Positions 44,924 to 53,221 of a stretch of DNA of 61,505 bases are shown here, piece after piece. A program made the translations under genes and the position numbers. The DNA is taken from positions 1 to 61,505 of the forward strand of contig JAPOKJ010000018.1 of the NCBI GenBank assembly GCA_029977705.1, in the 5' to 3' direction. The notes below the pieces were generated by a model that worked only from the letters and a program-made list of their open reading frames with translations, was not told the DNA's origin and did not search any database. The stretch comes from Burkholderiales bacterium (lineage in GTDB: Bacteria > Pseudomonadota > Gammaproteobacteria > Burkholderiales > Burkholderiaceae_E). Each line of letters starts with the position of its first letter. Within the stretch, counting starts at the first letter, position 1.

Positions 44924-45733
44924 ATGATCCACCCCTTCGACAGGGCCATCGCCCTGACCGCCCTTGACACCGACCACTTCTCGGGCGCCACCTCGCCTGA
45001 CTATGCCAACATGGTGGGCCCTTTCGGCGGCATTACAGCCGCCACCCTGCTGCAGGCGGCCCTGCTGCATCCGGCCCGTCTGGGCGATCCGGTGGCCCTG
45101 ACGGTCAACTTTGCCGGGCCGATCGCCGACGGGCCCTTCATCGTCCAGGCCCGGGGCGTGCGAACCAACCGCTCCACCCAGCACTGGATGATCGAGCTGG
45201 TGCAAGGCGAGCAGGTAGGCGCCACCGCCACGGCTGTTTTTGCCGTCCGGCGCAGCACCTGGTCCGCGCAGGACGCCGATCCCCCGCCGCAGATGCCGCC
45301 GGCCGACAGCCTGCCGCGGTTCTCGCCGGCCCTGCGCATCACCTGGGCCAAACGCTACGACATGCGCTTTGCCGAGGGCGAAGTGCCCTCGACCTTCGAT
45401 GGCGCGGAGCAGCCCCACGCACGCAGCCGCCTGTGGGTACGCGATGAGCCGCCCCGGCCCCTGGACTTTGCCTCCCTGACGGCGATCTGCGACAGTTTCT
45501 TTCCGCGCATCTTCATCAAGCGGCGCTCGGCAGCGCCCATCGGCACGGTGTCGCTGACGCTCTACTTCCATGCCGACGCCGCGGCACTGGCGGCGCAGGG
45601 CGCGGCCCCCGTGATCGGCACCGCGCGCGCGACGCGGTATCACAACGGCTACTTCGACCAGAGCGCGGAGATCTGGACTGGCAACGGTCTGTGTCTGGCC
45701 AACAGCCATCAGCTCGTCTACTACCGCGAATAG
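44924..45733 (+). CDS. double-hotdog acyl-CoA thioesterase-like protein
   Basis: A 269-residue protein of the TesB/4HBT-3 thioesterase type. The first hotdog (MVGPFGGITAATLLQAALLHPARLGDPVALTVNFAGPI) is followed by a second (SLTLYFHADAAALAAQ-type strand, YHNGYFDQSAEIWTGNGLCLANSHQLVYYRE). It probably hydrolyses an acyl-CoA in the cytoplasm. It is divergent from the class II aldolase gene, and the two could share regulation. Confidence 0.87.
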   Translation: MIHPFDRAIALTALDTDHFSGATSPDYANMVGPFGGITAATLLQAALLHPARLGDPVALTVNFAGPIADGPFIVQARGVRTNRSTQHWMIELVQGEQVGATATAVFAVRRSTWSAQDADPPPQMPPADSLPRFSPALRITWAKRYDMRFAEGEVPSTFDGAEQPHARSRLWVRDEPPRPLDFASLTAICDSFFPRIFIKRRSAAPIGTVSLTLYFHADAAALAAQGAAPVIGTARATRYHNGYFDQSAEIWTGNGLCLANSHQLVYYRE

Positions 45734-45813
45734 GCCAACGCCAACGGCGCAAAAAGCCTCGTTCGTGCCTCCGATCGGCCCCATCCCGGGCCGGGCTGCG
45801 GCACAATCACGGG

Positions 45814-46899
45814 ATGGGTACGAACCGACTGTCCCGCCTCTTTCCCCTGGTCACGCCACCGGCGGCCGGGCTGCTCCTGGCCGTACTGGTCCCGGCCGGT
45901 GTCAGCGGTGCGCTCGCCCTGCTCGCCTTGCTGGCCTTGTTCGCTGCTGTTTTCGCTTCGGTGCACCATGCCGAGGTGATTGCCCATCGCACCGGCGAGC
46001 CCTACGGCACCCTGGTGCTGGCCCTGGCGGTCACGGTCATCGAGACTGCCCTGATCCTGTCGATGATGCTGGCCGGAGGCAAGGCCAGCGCAGCGCTGCC
46101 CCGCGACACCATTTACGCGGCGGTGATGATCATCTGCAATGGCGTCGTCGGCCTGAGCCTGCTGATTGGCGGGCTGAAGCACCGCGAGCAGGCATTTCGC
46201 ATCGAGGGGACCGGCTCAGGCTTTGCCGCGCTGGCCGCCCTGTCGGTGATGGTGCTGGTGATGCCGCTCTACACCACCAGTTCTCCCGAAGGCACCTACA
46301 CCGCCTCGCAACTGATCTTCGTGGCTGGCTCCTCTTTGGTGCTGTGGCTGGTCTTCGTGTTCATCCAGACCGTACGGCATCGCGACTACTTCCTGCCGGC
46401 GGTGGGGATCGAGGACGAGTCCCTGCACGCGTCGCCGCCCTCGCGGCGTACCGCCTGGATCAGCTTCGGACTCCTGCTGCTGTCCCTGGTGAGCGTGGTC
46501 GGTTTTGCCAAGCTGCTCTCGCCGGCGATCGAGTCCCTGGTGTCGGCCTATCAGGCACCCAAGGCCGTCGTCGGGATCATCATCGCGCTGATCGTGCTGT
46601 TGCCCGAAACCTGGGCAGCCCTGCGCGCCGCACGCGCGGATCGGCTGCAAACCAGCATGAACCTGGCGATCGGTTCGGCCCTGGCCAGCATCGGTCTGAC
46701 GATCCCTCTGGTGGTGGGGGCCGCCGTGCTGCTCGAACTGGACCTGACCCTGGGGCTGGAGATGAAGGACGTGGCCATGCTGGCGCTCAGCTTCCTGGTC
46801 GGCGCGATCACCCTGGGCTCGGGCCGGACCAATGTGATGCAGGGCGCGATCCACCTGGTGCTGTTTGCCACCTTCCTGTTCCTGACGCTGGTGCCATGA
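45814..46899 (+). CDS. ChaA-like Ca2+(Na+)/H+ antiporter
   Basis: A 361-residue inner-membrane protein with about 11 helices of the CaCA cation antiporter superfamily, ChaA/YrbG-like. The acidic motifs in the two repeats are HRTGEPYGTLVLALAVTVIETALILSMML and AVVGIIIALIVLLPETWAALRAARADRLQTSMNLAIGSALASIGLTIP. It would extrude Ca2+ or Na+ in exchange for protons. It appears to be a single gene; the following phosphatase starts 81 bases later. Confidence 0.9.
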   Translation: MGTNRLSRLFPLVTPPAAGLLLAVLVPAGVSGALALLALLALFAAVFASVHHAEVIAHRTGEPYGTLVLALAVTVIETALILSMMLAGGKASAALPRDTIYAAVMIICNGVVGLSLLIGGLKHREQAFRIEGTGSGFAALAALSVMVLVMPLYTTSSPEGTYTASQLIFVAGSSLVLWLVFVFIQTVRHRDYFLPAVGIEDESLHASPPSRRTAWISFGLLLLSLVSVVGFAKLLSPAIESLVSAYQAPKAVVGIIIALIVLLPETWAALRAARADRLQTSMNLAIGSALASIGLTIPLVVGAAVLLELDLTLGLEMKDVAMLALSFLVGAITLGSGRTNVMQGAIHLVLFATFLFLTLVP

Positions 46900-46980
46900 A
46901 GTCCCCGCGTCCTCCATCGCCCGTGGCCGCAGCAATCGTCGCCATGGCACGCCGCTCTTGCACGTCTACAGGGTCCTGAC

Positions 46981-47544
46981 ATGTTCCGACGCCTATTCCT
47001 CATCGCCCTGCTGGGCGCGCTGCCGCTCACTTGCAGGGCCACGTCCCTTGCCGACAAGCTTCAGTCGGCGGATCACGTGCTGCTGATCCGTCATGCCTAC
47101 GCACCCGGGGTGGGCGACCCACCGAATTTTTCCGTCAACGACTGCAGCACCCAGCGCAACCTGGATGCCGAGGGCAAGGCCCAGGCGGTTCGGGTCGGGC
47201 AATGGTTGCGACAGCAAGGACTGCGCCGGGTGCAACTTTTCTCGAGCATCTGGTGTCGTTGCCAGGACACGGCCAGCGGCATGGGCCTGGGCCCCCACCG
47301 GATCGAGCCGTCCCTGGCCTCGTTCTTTGACCAGCCCGACGCCGCAGCCGCGAGCAATCGGGCCCTGCAGGCATTCATCGCCCGCACCCTGCCCGGCAAG
47401 GGCGCTCAGGCCCTGATCCTGGTCACCCACCATGTCAACATCCGCGAATTCGTCGGCGAGAACATCGGCGTGGGCGACATGATCCTGGCCCGCGTCGGCA
47501 AGGACGGCAAGCCCCTGAGCTACGAGCGCATTCCGAGTCCCTGA
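46981..47544 (+). CDS. exported histidine phosphatase-family protein
   Basis: A 187-residue protein of the histidine phosphatase superfamily with a signal sequence (RRLFLIALLGALPLTCRA). The phospho-accepting histidine is His38 in LLIRHAYAP (RHA rather than the usual RHG). The second arginine region is RVQLFSSIWCRCQDTASGM and the second histidine lies in LVTHHVN. Three cysteines cluster around CSTQRN and WCRCQDT, consistent with a periplasmic protein. Substrate unknown. Confidence 0.88.
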   Translation: MFRRLFLIALLGALPLTCRATSLADKLQSADHVLLIRHAYAPGVGDPPNFSVNDCSTQRNLDAEGKAQAVRVGQWLRQQGLRRVQLFSSIWCRCQDTASGMGLGPHRIEPSLASFFDQPDAAAASNRALQAFIARTLPGKGAQALILVTHHVNIREFVGENIGVGDMILARVGKDGKPLSYERIPSP

Positions 47545-47631
47545 ACGGCTTCATCCCCGCATTTGCCCGTCGGGACGCTCATGGGAAGACGCATGACACG
47601 AGTGTCTTTGAACCCTTCGGGCATCTGATAG

Positions 47632-47655
47632 ATAACCATCGGGTTATATCGATAT
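47632..47655. promoter_or_regulatory. AT-rich palindromes upstream of the epoxide hydrolase-like gene
   Basis: ATAACC-ATCG-GGTTAT (47632-47647) is a perfect inverted repeat. It is immediately followed by the overlapping perfect palindrome ATATCGATAT (47646-47655). They lie in the 204-base gap 47545-47748, about 95 bases before the TTG start, in a locally AT-rich stretch. They are a plausible operator/promoter, but no dedicated regulator gene is adjacent. Confidence 0.4.
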
Positions 47656-47748
47656 CAATACATCTCATTTGCGTTACGGGCGGGTCGGTGCAAGCATCAA
47701 TCCCCGCCTGCCGGTCCCGCGACAGGCCTTGCCGCCTGAAGCCTGACC

Positions 47749-48747
47749 TTGAACGCCGACCAACCTGCTGCCTTTACCCACCAGACTGAAGCCCTGAACG
47801 GCTGCCACTGGCATCTGGTGGTCGAGGGTCAGGGTCCGCTGCTGATTCTCCTGCACGGCTTTCCTTATTCCTGGTATGAGTTCCGCCACCTGATCCAGCC
47901 GCTGGCCGCTGCCGGCTTCCGGGTGGTGACACCCGACCTGCCGGGCTACGGGCAGAGCGATTGCCCGGACGATCTGGCCCGTCACACCCATGTCCGCCTG
48001 GTCGGCGACCTGGTTGCCCTGGTGCAGCGGTTCCAGGCCGGCACCGCGCTGCTGGTGGGCCACGATGTCGGCTCGTCACTGGCCTTTGCCGCGGCCCAGA
48101 TGCGTCCCGATGTCTTCACCGCCTTCGCGATGCTGAACACGCCGCAGACCCTGCGCTCGCCGGTGGCGCCGCGACAGCTCTGGCAGCAGATGCGCCAGGA
48201 CAGTGGCCAGGTGTTCTATCAGGAATACTTCGCCCGCGACGAGGCCATCACCGAATTGGACGCCGATCTTCGCCATTCGCTGCGGGCCATCCAGTTCTCG
48301 ATTTCAGGTGCGGCCGTCGGTGCGCAGAAATGGCGCGCCACGATGGCGCCGGGCGAAGGCTTCCTCGACACCGTCAGCGATCCCGCGCAACTGCCCGCCT
48401 GGATGAGCGAGGCGGCGCTGGATGTCTATGTCGAGCATTACCGCCGTCACGGCTTTCGGGGCGCCCTGGCCCCGTATCGATGCCGCGAGATCAACTGGGC
48501 CCAGACCGCCTTTCTAAGTGGCTGCCGGCCCACCCAGCCGGCGCTCTTTCTGGGCGGCGATCAGGATCCGGCCAATGAACGTTTCCGCCGCAACTACGAC
48601 CAGCTCGAGCAGGTCATCCCGGGCCTGCAGGGCAAGCATCTGCTGGCCGGCGCAGGACACAGCCTGCCGGAGGAGGCCACCGCCCAGGTCCTCGCGCATC
48701 TGCTGCCCTTCCTCGGCCGGCTCCGAACCACTTCCCCCTCCCTCTGA
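47749..48747 (+). CDS. epoxide hydrolase/haloalkane dehalogenase-like alpha/beta hydrolase
   Basis: A 332-residue hydrolase with a probable aspartate nucleophile, Asp106 in LVGHDVGSSLAF, which marks the epoxide hydrolase/dehalogenase branch. The oxyanion stretch is HGFPYSWYEFR (36-46), the acid is in LGGDQDPANE and the histidine in AGAGHSLPEE. The start is TTG 47749 with only a weak ribosome site; no ATG lies nearby. The Bug receptor gene begins 18 bases after its end, so the two are probably co-transcribed. Confidence 0.87.
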   Translation: MNADQPAAFTHQTEALNGCHWHLVVEGQGPLLILLHGFPYSWYEFRHLIQPLAAAGFRVVTPDLPGYGQSDCPDDLARHTHVRLVGDLVALVQRFQAGTALLVGHDVGSSLAFAAAQMRPDVFTAFAMLNTPQTLRSPVAPRQLWQQMRQDSGQVFYQEYFARDEAITELDADLRHSLRAIQFSISGAAVGAQKWRATMAPGEGFLDTVSDPAQLPAWMSEAALDVYVEHYRRHGFRGALAPYRCREINWAQTAFLSGCRPTQPALFLGGDQDPANERFRRNYDQLEQVIPGLQGKHLLAGAGHSLPEEATAQVLAHLLPFLGRLRTTSPSL

Positions 48748-48765
48748 AAGTCGTCCTTGCCCTCC

Positions 48766-49794
48766 ATGACCCACCTTCTGCCCTCCGCTCCTCGCATCGG
48801 CCGCCGGTACCAACTCAGGCGCCTGTCGGCCCTTTTGGCTGCGCCTGCCCTTGCATCGCTGGGCCTGCCCGCGCAGGCGCAAACTTCGCCGGTGCCGGGC
48901 TGGCCGGTGCGCCCGGTACGCTTCGTGGTGCCCGCGGGCGCTGGCGGCCAGACCGACCTGTTTGCCCGCTTCATTGCCGAGCAGTTGAGCAAGGCCTTCG
49001 GCCAGCCCTTCGTGGTCGAGAACAAGGCCGGTGCCAGCGGCACGATTGGCGCTCAGGCAGTGGCCAAGGCCACGGACGGCCACAGTCTGCTGTTCAGCGC
49101 CGCCTCCTTCACCGCGGTCCCCCAGGCGCTCAATCCCCAACTGCCCTATGACCTGCTCAAGGATCTGGTGCCCATCGTCCAGATCGGCGCCGGCGGCCAG
49201 TTCGTCGGTGTACCGGCCAGCTCGCCGATCCGCACGCTCAAGGAACTCTGGGAGACCGGCCGCGCACAACCGGGCAAGCTGGCCTACGGCACCACGGGCG
49301 TGGCTTCGGTGACCCATATCGTGATGTCCGCCCTGCTCAGGCAGCAGGGGGTGCGCATGAATCATGTCCCCTACAAGTCGGGGGCCGAGGTGCTGCGCGA
49401 CATGCTCGGCGGCGTGCTGCCGGTGGGCTGGATCGACACTACCACCGGCGGGCAGGCGGCCAAGGCCGGCCGGGTCCGTCTGCTGGGTGTGACCGGCACC
49501 TACCGAATGCCAGGCAATCCCGATGTGGCCACCCTGTCTGAGCAGGGCTACCCGATCGACCAAAACGGCTGGCTGGGCTTGTTCGCACCGGCAGGCACGC
49601 CGGAGGCGGTGCTGCGCGCCATCAATGCCGAAGTCAACAGGGTGATGGGCAGCGAGGACGCCCGCCAGCGCCTGACCAGCATGAATGTGGCGACCTTTCC
49701 CTCCAACACCCCGGAACAGTTTGCCGCGACAGTGCGCAGCGATGTGCAAGCCTGGCGCAAGATCATCGTCGACAACGACATCAAACCCGAGTAG
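48766..49794 (+). CDS. Bug-family TTT periplasmic receptor
   Basis: A 342-residue Bug receptor with a basic signal region (RIGRRYQLRRLSALLAAPALASLGLPAQAQ). It continues WPVRPVRFVVPAGAGGQTDLFARFIAEQL, VVENKAGASGTIGAQAVA, GLFAPAGTPEAVLRAIN and ends DIKPE. ATG 48766 is preferred over an in-frame TTG at 48757. It lies between the epoxide hydrolase-like gene and a TauD-type dioxygenase gene 20 bases downstream, which suggests its ligand is processed by one of them. Confidence 0.94.
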   Translation: MTHLLPSAPRIGRRYQLRRLSALLAAPALASLGLPAQAQTSPVPGWPVRPVRFVVPAGAGGQTDLFARFIAEQLSKAFGQPFVVENKAGASGTIGAQAVAKATDGHSLLFSAASFTAVPQALNPQLPYDLLKDLVPIVQIGAGGQFVGVPASSPIRTLKELWETGRAQPGKLAYGTTGVASVTHIVMSALLRQQGVRMNHVPYKSGAEVLRDMLGGVLPVGWIDTTTGGQAAKAGRVRLLGVTGTYRMPGNPDVATLSEQGYPIDQNGWLGLFAPAGTPEAVLRAINAEVNRVMGSEDARQRLTSMNVATFPSNTPEQFAATVRSDVQAWRKIIVDNDIKPE

Positions 49795-49814
49795 CACTCA
49801 CCAGGAGAGCGATC

Positions 49815-50867
49815 ATGAACCCCACCCCCTATCAGCATCCGTCTGCCTGGCGCGGTCCCGAGATGGTCCGGCGCAACGACTGGCTGGTGCAGCTGGACGC
49901 CGAAGACGTACAGGAACTGGAGCAGGCCCTGGCCAAGGCCCGCGCCGATGGCATCGGCATTCCCGAACTGACGCGCAAGGACGTCAACACCCCGCGCGTG
50001 GCACGCAAGCTGGAGGGTGTCCGCAAGATGCTGGAAGATGGTATCGGCTTCGCACTGGTGCGGGGCCTGCCCGGCGACCGCTACAGCAAGGCCGATGCGG
50101 CCCTGATCTACTGGATCGTGGGCGCGCACCTGGGCAAGAGCTGGGCCCAGAATGCCCACGGCGAAGTGCTGGGTCATGTGCGTGACCTGGGCGCCGATTT
50201 TCGCACCAACAACAAGGCACGCGGCTACCAGACACGCCTTCATCTGCCCTTTCACGCAGACTCGACCGATGTGGTCGGCCTGCTGTGCCTGCGCAAGGCG
50301 AAATCGGGCGGCGCCTCCCGCATTGTCAGTTCCACGGCAATCTACAACGAAGTGTTGGCGCGCCGCCCTGACCTGTGTGTCCGCCTGCATGAGAACTACT
50401 GCCTGGATCGGCGCGGCGAAGAGCCCGCCGGACAGAACCCCTTCTACCGTTCGCCGGTGTTCCAGGTTCATGATGGACGGCTGTTCGTGCGCTACAACCG
50501 CACCTATGTGGAATCAGCCCAGCGATTCGAGCAGGTACCGCGCCTGACAGCACTCGATCGCGAGGCCTACGACCTGATGGATGCCTTGTGCAACGATCCG
50601 GCCTTTTACCTGGACATGCAGTTCGAGCCCGGTGACATGCAGTTCATCAACAACTACACCATCCTTCACTCGCGCGGCGAGTACGAGGACTGGCCGGAGC
50701 CGGATCGCAAGCGTCATCTGATGCGTCTGTGGTTGAACACCCCGGGCTTCGAAGGTCGCCGACCGGCCAGTTACTCTGAACGCTACGCAGACATGCAGAC
50801 CTGGCAGGCCAATCCCCGTGCCCCGGTGTTCGACATTTCGGAGATCGAGGCCGAACTGGCCCATTGA
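49815..50867 (+). CDS. TauD/TfdA-family Fe(II)/2-oxoglutarate dioxygenase
   Basis: A 350-residue oxygenase. The iron-binding HxD is His147-Ala-Asp149 in PFHADSTDVVGLLCLR. The distal histidine is in NNYTILHSRGEYEDW and the 2-oxoglutarate-binding arginine is probably in RKRHLMRLWL. CAGGAG precedes the ATG. It is a different subgroup from the dioxygenase at 52112. Its position after a Bug receptor suggests the pair imports and hydroxylates the same compound. The TfdA family also includes taurine and aryloxyacetate dioxygenases; the substrate cannot be named. Confidence 0.9.
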   Translation: MNPTPYQHPSAWRGPEMVRRNDWLVQLDAEDVQELEQALAKARADGIGIPELTRKDVNTPRVARKLEGVRKMLEDGIGFALVRGLPGDRYSKADAALIYWIVGAHLGKSWAQNAHGEVLGHVRDLGADFRTNNKARGYQTRLHLPFHADSTDVVGLLCLRKAKSGGASRIVSSTAIYNEVLARRPDLCVRLHENYCLDRRGEEPAGQNPFYRSPVFQVHDGRLFVRYNRTYVESAQRFEQVPRLTALDREAYDLMDALCNDPAFYLDMQFEPGDMQFINNYTILHSRGEYEDWPEPDRKRHLMRLWLNTPGFEGRRPASYSERYADMQTWQANPRAPVFDISEIEAELAH

Positions 50868-50919
50868 AACCGCGCCACGCCTATGATCGCGGGGTCGGCT
50901 CTTTCGTCGAGGAATCCCC

Positions 50920-51621
50920 GTGATCTACCAGCATCGTCTCGTCGTCTCCCGCAATGGGCGCCTGGATGCCCGCAACCAGGCCTTCAGCCAGGGATCCCTG
51001 GCGGCCCTGGATGCGCACGGCTCGCAACTGATTGGGGCCTGGGAGGTATGGATCGGCCCCGACCCCCAGGCCAGTGTCTGGCAGTTGCGCCAGTTCGAGA
51101 GCATGGCGGCCTGGGAGCGTCATCAGGACAGTGTGCGGGCGGATGCGGACAACAACGAAGCGCGAAGGGCCAGCCTTTTTCCAAACGTCGATTTTTGCGA
51201 CACCGCCATCCTCAGACCTGCCGATGGCATGCCGGCACTGCCCGCTACCTGGCCCTCCGTGCCAGGCGCTGCTGCCACGCAGGCCGGTGTGTTCGAGCAG
51301 CGCACGATCTGGCTTCGACCTGACACCGCGAGGGCCCATCACCGCTTCTACCGGGAAGAACTGCTGCCCGCGCTGCAGGACAGCAACAGCCAGGTCCACG
51401 CCCTGTTCGATACCCTGATAGGCCCCGGCACCACCAACGCTGGGTCGCATCGCTCGATCGAACTGCGCCGCTTCCCCGACATGGCCGCCTGGCAACGCTG
51501 GCACAGCAGGATCCTGTCCGACCCCGCACTGCGCCGCCTGACCCGCGAAACCTGGCGTGCCCACGTCGAGCGCATGGACACGGTACTGCTCAGGCCGACC
51601 GATTACAGCCTGATCCGCTGA
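50920..51621 (+). CDS. NIPSNAP-family protein, two-repeat form
   Basis: A 233-residue protein with two ferredoxin-like NIPSNAP repeats. The first (about 1-100) has SQLIGAWEVWIGPDPQASVWQLRQFESMAAWERHQ. The second (about 125-230) has FEQRTIWLRPDTARAHHRFYREELLPALQ and SIELRRFPDMAAWQRWH. The start is GTG 50920 with GAGGAA upstream. Such proteins are often encoded beside catabolic genes; their molecular role is poorly known. It follows the dioxygenase gene by 52 bases. Confidence 0.87.
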   Translation: MIYQHRLVVSRNGRLDARNQAFSQGSLAALDAHGSQLIGAWEVWIGPDPQASVWQLRQFESMAAWERHQDSVRADADNNEARRASLFPNVDFCDTAILRPADGMPALPATWPSVPGAAATQAGVFEQRTIWLRPDTARAHHRFYREELLPALQDSNSQVHALFDTLIGPGTTNAGSHRSIELRRFPDMAAWQRWHSRILSDPALRRLTRETWRAHVERMDTVLLRPTDYSLIR

Positions 51622-51665
51622 GCGGGCTGCGGCACGAACACGACGGGCCGGGCCTCGTCCAGGCT

Positions 51666-52115
51666 TTAGGGGTCGGCGCGCGGCGGCAGGCTTGTCGCGT
51701 TTCGGGCCGGGCCCGTCTGCATGTCGTACTCGCGCACGCCAGGCATGCTGGGCATCCAAGGCAGCGCGGAGCGACACCAGACGGCCGAGGTGGGCGCCAG
51801 CTCGGCGCGCTGGCGGGCCGTGCCCAGGCGCAACGAGAGGACGCTCCGGTCCGTCACGCCCGTGCCGTAGAGGGCCGTGCCGCAATCGGGACAAAAGGTC
51901 AGCACCCGCGGGTTGCCGCTTTCGGCCGTCTTGACGTATTCCTTGAGGGTGCCGGAGAGCAGGCGAAAGTCCTCAGCCTTGACCAGCACCCCGAAACGAA
52001 AGGCCGAGGCGCTGTTGATCTGGCACTGGGTGCAATGGCAGATGGCGACCTTTGCCGGATTGATCTCGGCCTCGTAGGCAATATGACCACACAGGCAGGC
52101 ACCGTCGATCTTCAT
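51666..52115 (-). CDS. GFA/CENP-V-family zinc protein
   Basis: A 149-residue protein of the glutathione-dependent formaldehyde-activating (GFA) fold. Zinc cysteines are visible in GACLCGHIAYEAE, AICHCTQCQ and FCPDCGTALYG. Some members were linked to formaldehyde-glutathione adducts, but most have unknown function. It overlaps the stop of the upstream TauD gene by four bases, so it is co-translated. TauD-type oxygenases can release aldehydes, which would give a role for this protein; that is inference. Confidence 0.9.
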   Translation of the reverse strand: MKIDGACLCGHIAYEAEINPAKVAICHCTQCQINSASAFRFGVLVKAEDFRLLSGTLKEYVKTAESGNPRVLTFCPDCGTALYGTGVTDRSVLSLRLGTARQRAELAPTSAVWCRSALPWMPSMPGVREYDMQTGPARNATSLPPRADP

Positions 52116-53071
52116 GCGGCTTCCCCTCGATGCAGTTCGGCCAGCTCCATGGTGACCTCGCGCATGGCACGGGCCCGATCCAGACTGGGGCGCACTTTTT
52201 CGGACCAGGCCGACACGCGATACAGCAGACGGTCACGTCCGGCATCGCCAGACACGCCATAGTGGCTCGTGCCAAAGTTGTCCCACAGCGCCACGTCCCC
52301 CTTGCGCCACTGCCAGCGCACCTGGATCTCGGGCAGGCGAGACATGTCATTGGCCAGGCGCAGCAGCAATTCACCCTGGTCGGCCGGCAGGTCATGGACC
52401 CGCTTGGCCCAGGCATTGCCGACGAACAGGCAGGGTTGTCCGGTGAAGGGGTGGTGGACCACCGCCGGATGCGTGTGCTGTTCCTTCCTGGCGATCAGCT
52501 TTTCGGCAAACCCGGGCGCCTTGCCCTGGTCGTGGCGCAGCGTGCCGTACAGGGAGTCGTGATCGATCTCGAGGTTGACGAACAGCAGCTTGAGTGCCGG
52601 ATGCAGCCGTTCGAAGGCCGCGCGCATGCTGGCCCACATGGTGTCGGCGCCAAAAGGGACCTCCTCGGCCTGCAGGATCGACATGATGTTCGGATGGGCG
52701 CGTCCGGTGACATCGTGATGCCAGACATCGGTGGTCACCCCCTTGCCCGCCGACCGGGATTTCTGGACTACCAGGACCTCGGGATGGCCTTGTGCGCCCA
52801 TGTTCTTGCCGTAGCTGTGCTCTTCCAGACGATCGCCGAAGCAGCGCGCCACGTTCTTCTGCTGCTCGAAGCTCAGGTGCTGGTCGCGCGCAAACAGCAC
52901 GCCGTAGTGCCACAGCGCTGTGCGCAGTTCGGCGGCGACCGCGTCGTCGAGCCGGGACAGATGCAGGTTCTCGATCAGGCCGCCGATATGAGGTGTCACC
53001 GGAGTGATGCTGAAATGCTTGAAGACCGGCGCTGCATCGGCCATGTTGGCCACAGGCAGGGGTGCATTCAT
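52112..53071 (-). CDS. TauD/TfdA-family Fe(II)/2-oxoglutarate dioxygenase
   Basis: A 319-residue oxygenase with the HxD motif His118-His-Asp120 in DVWHHDVTGRAHPNIMSIL. The 2-oxoglutarate/iron C-terminal region is GDVALWDNFGTSHYGVSGDAGRDRLLYRVSAW. The N-terminus (FSITPVTPHIGGLIENLHLSRLDDAVAAELRTAL) is typical of TauD/AtsK alkyl-sulfonate and sulfate dioxygenases. It is divergent from a LysR gene, which probably controls it. The operon contains only this gene and the GFA gene. Confidence 0.92.
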   Translation of the reverse strand: MNAPLPVANMADAAPVFKHFSITPVTPHIGGLIENLHLSRLDDAVAAELRTALWHYGVLFARDQHLSFEQQKNVARCFGDRLEEHSYGKNMGAQGHPEVLVVQKSRSAGKGVTTDVWHHDVTGRAHPNIMSILQAEEVPFGADTMWASMRAAFERLHPALKLLFVNLEIDHDSLYGTLRHDQGKAPGFAEKLIARKEQHTHPAVVHHPFTGQPCLFVGNAWAKRVHDLPADQGELLLRLANDMSRLPEIQVRWQWRKGDVALWDNFGTSHYGVSGDAGRDRLLYRVSAWSEKVRPSLDRARAMREVTMELAELHRGEAA

Positions 53072-53093
53072 GGACGAGGCCTCCGTAGAAAGG

Positions 53094-53164
53094 GCAATTC
53101 GTCATGATCGCCAAGCGAGTCGGACGACGCCAATGAAATTGCGTGCCGCCCACATGGCAATTTG
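53094..53164. promoter_or_regulatory. candidate LysR operator between TauD-type and LysR genes
   Basis: An inverted repeat AAATTGC-N14-GCAATTT (53137-53143 and 53158-53164) lies in the 150-base divergent region. A further GCAATTC half-site is at 53094-53100, 22 bases upstream of the dioxygenase start. Repeated, spaced half-sites are what a tetrameric LysR protein would use as recognition and activation sites. Confidence 0.5.
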
Positions 53165-53221
53165 CTCATACAGTAGGCGACAATCCATCTTCAGACCCGT
53201 ACCGAAACGCTGGACCGCACC

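Noticed and set aside
44846-45784. Upstream extension of the class II aldolase frame by ~310 codons
   Set aside because: The extension is the reverse of the divergent thioesterase gene; homology and a ribosome site begin at 44845.
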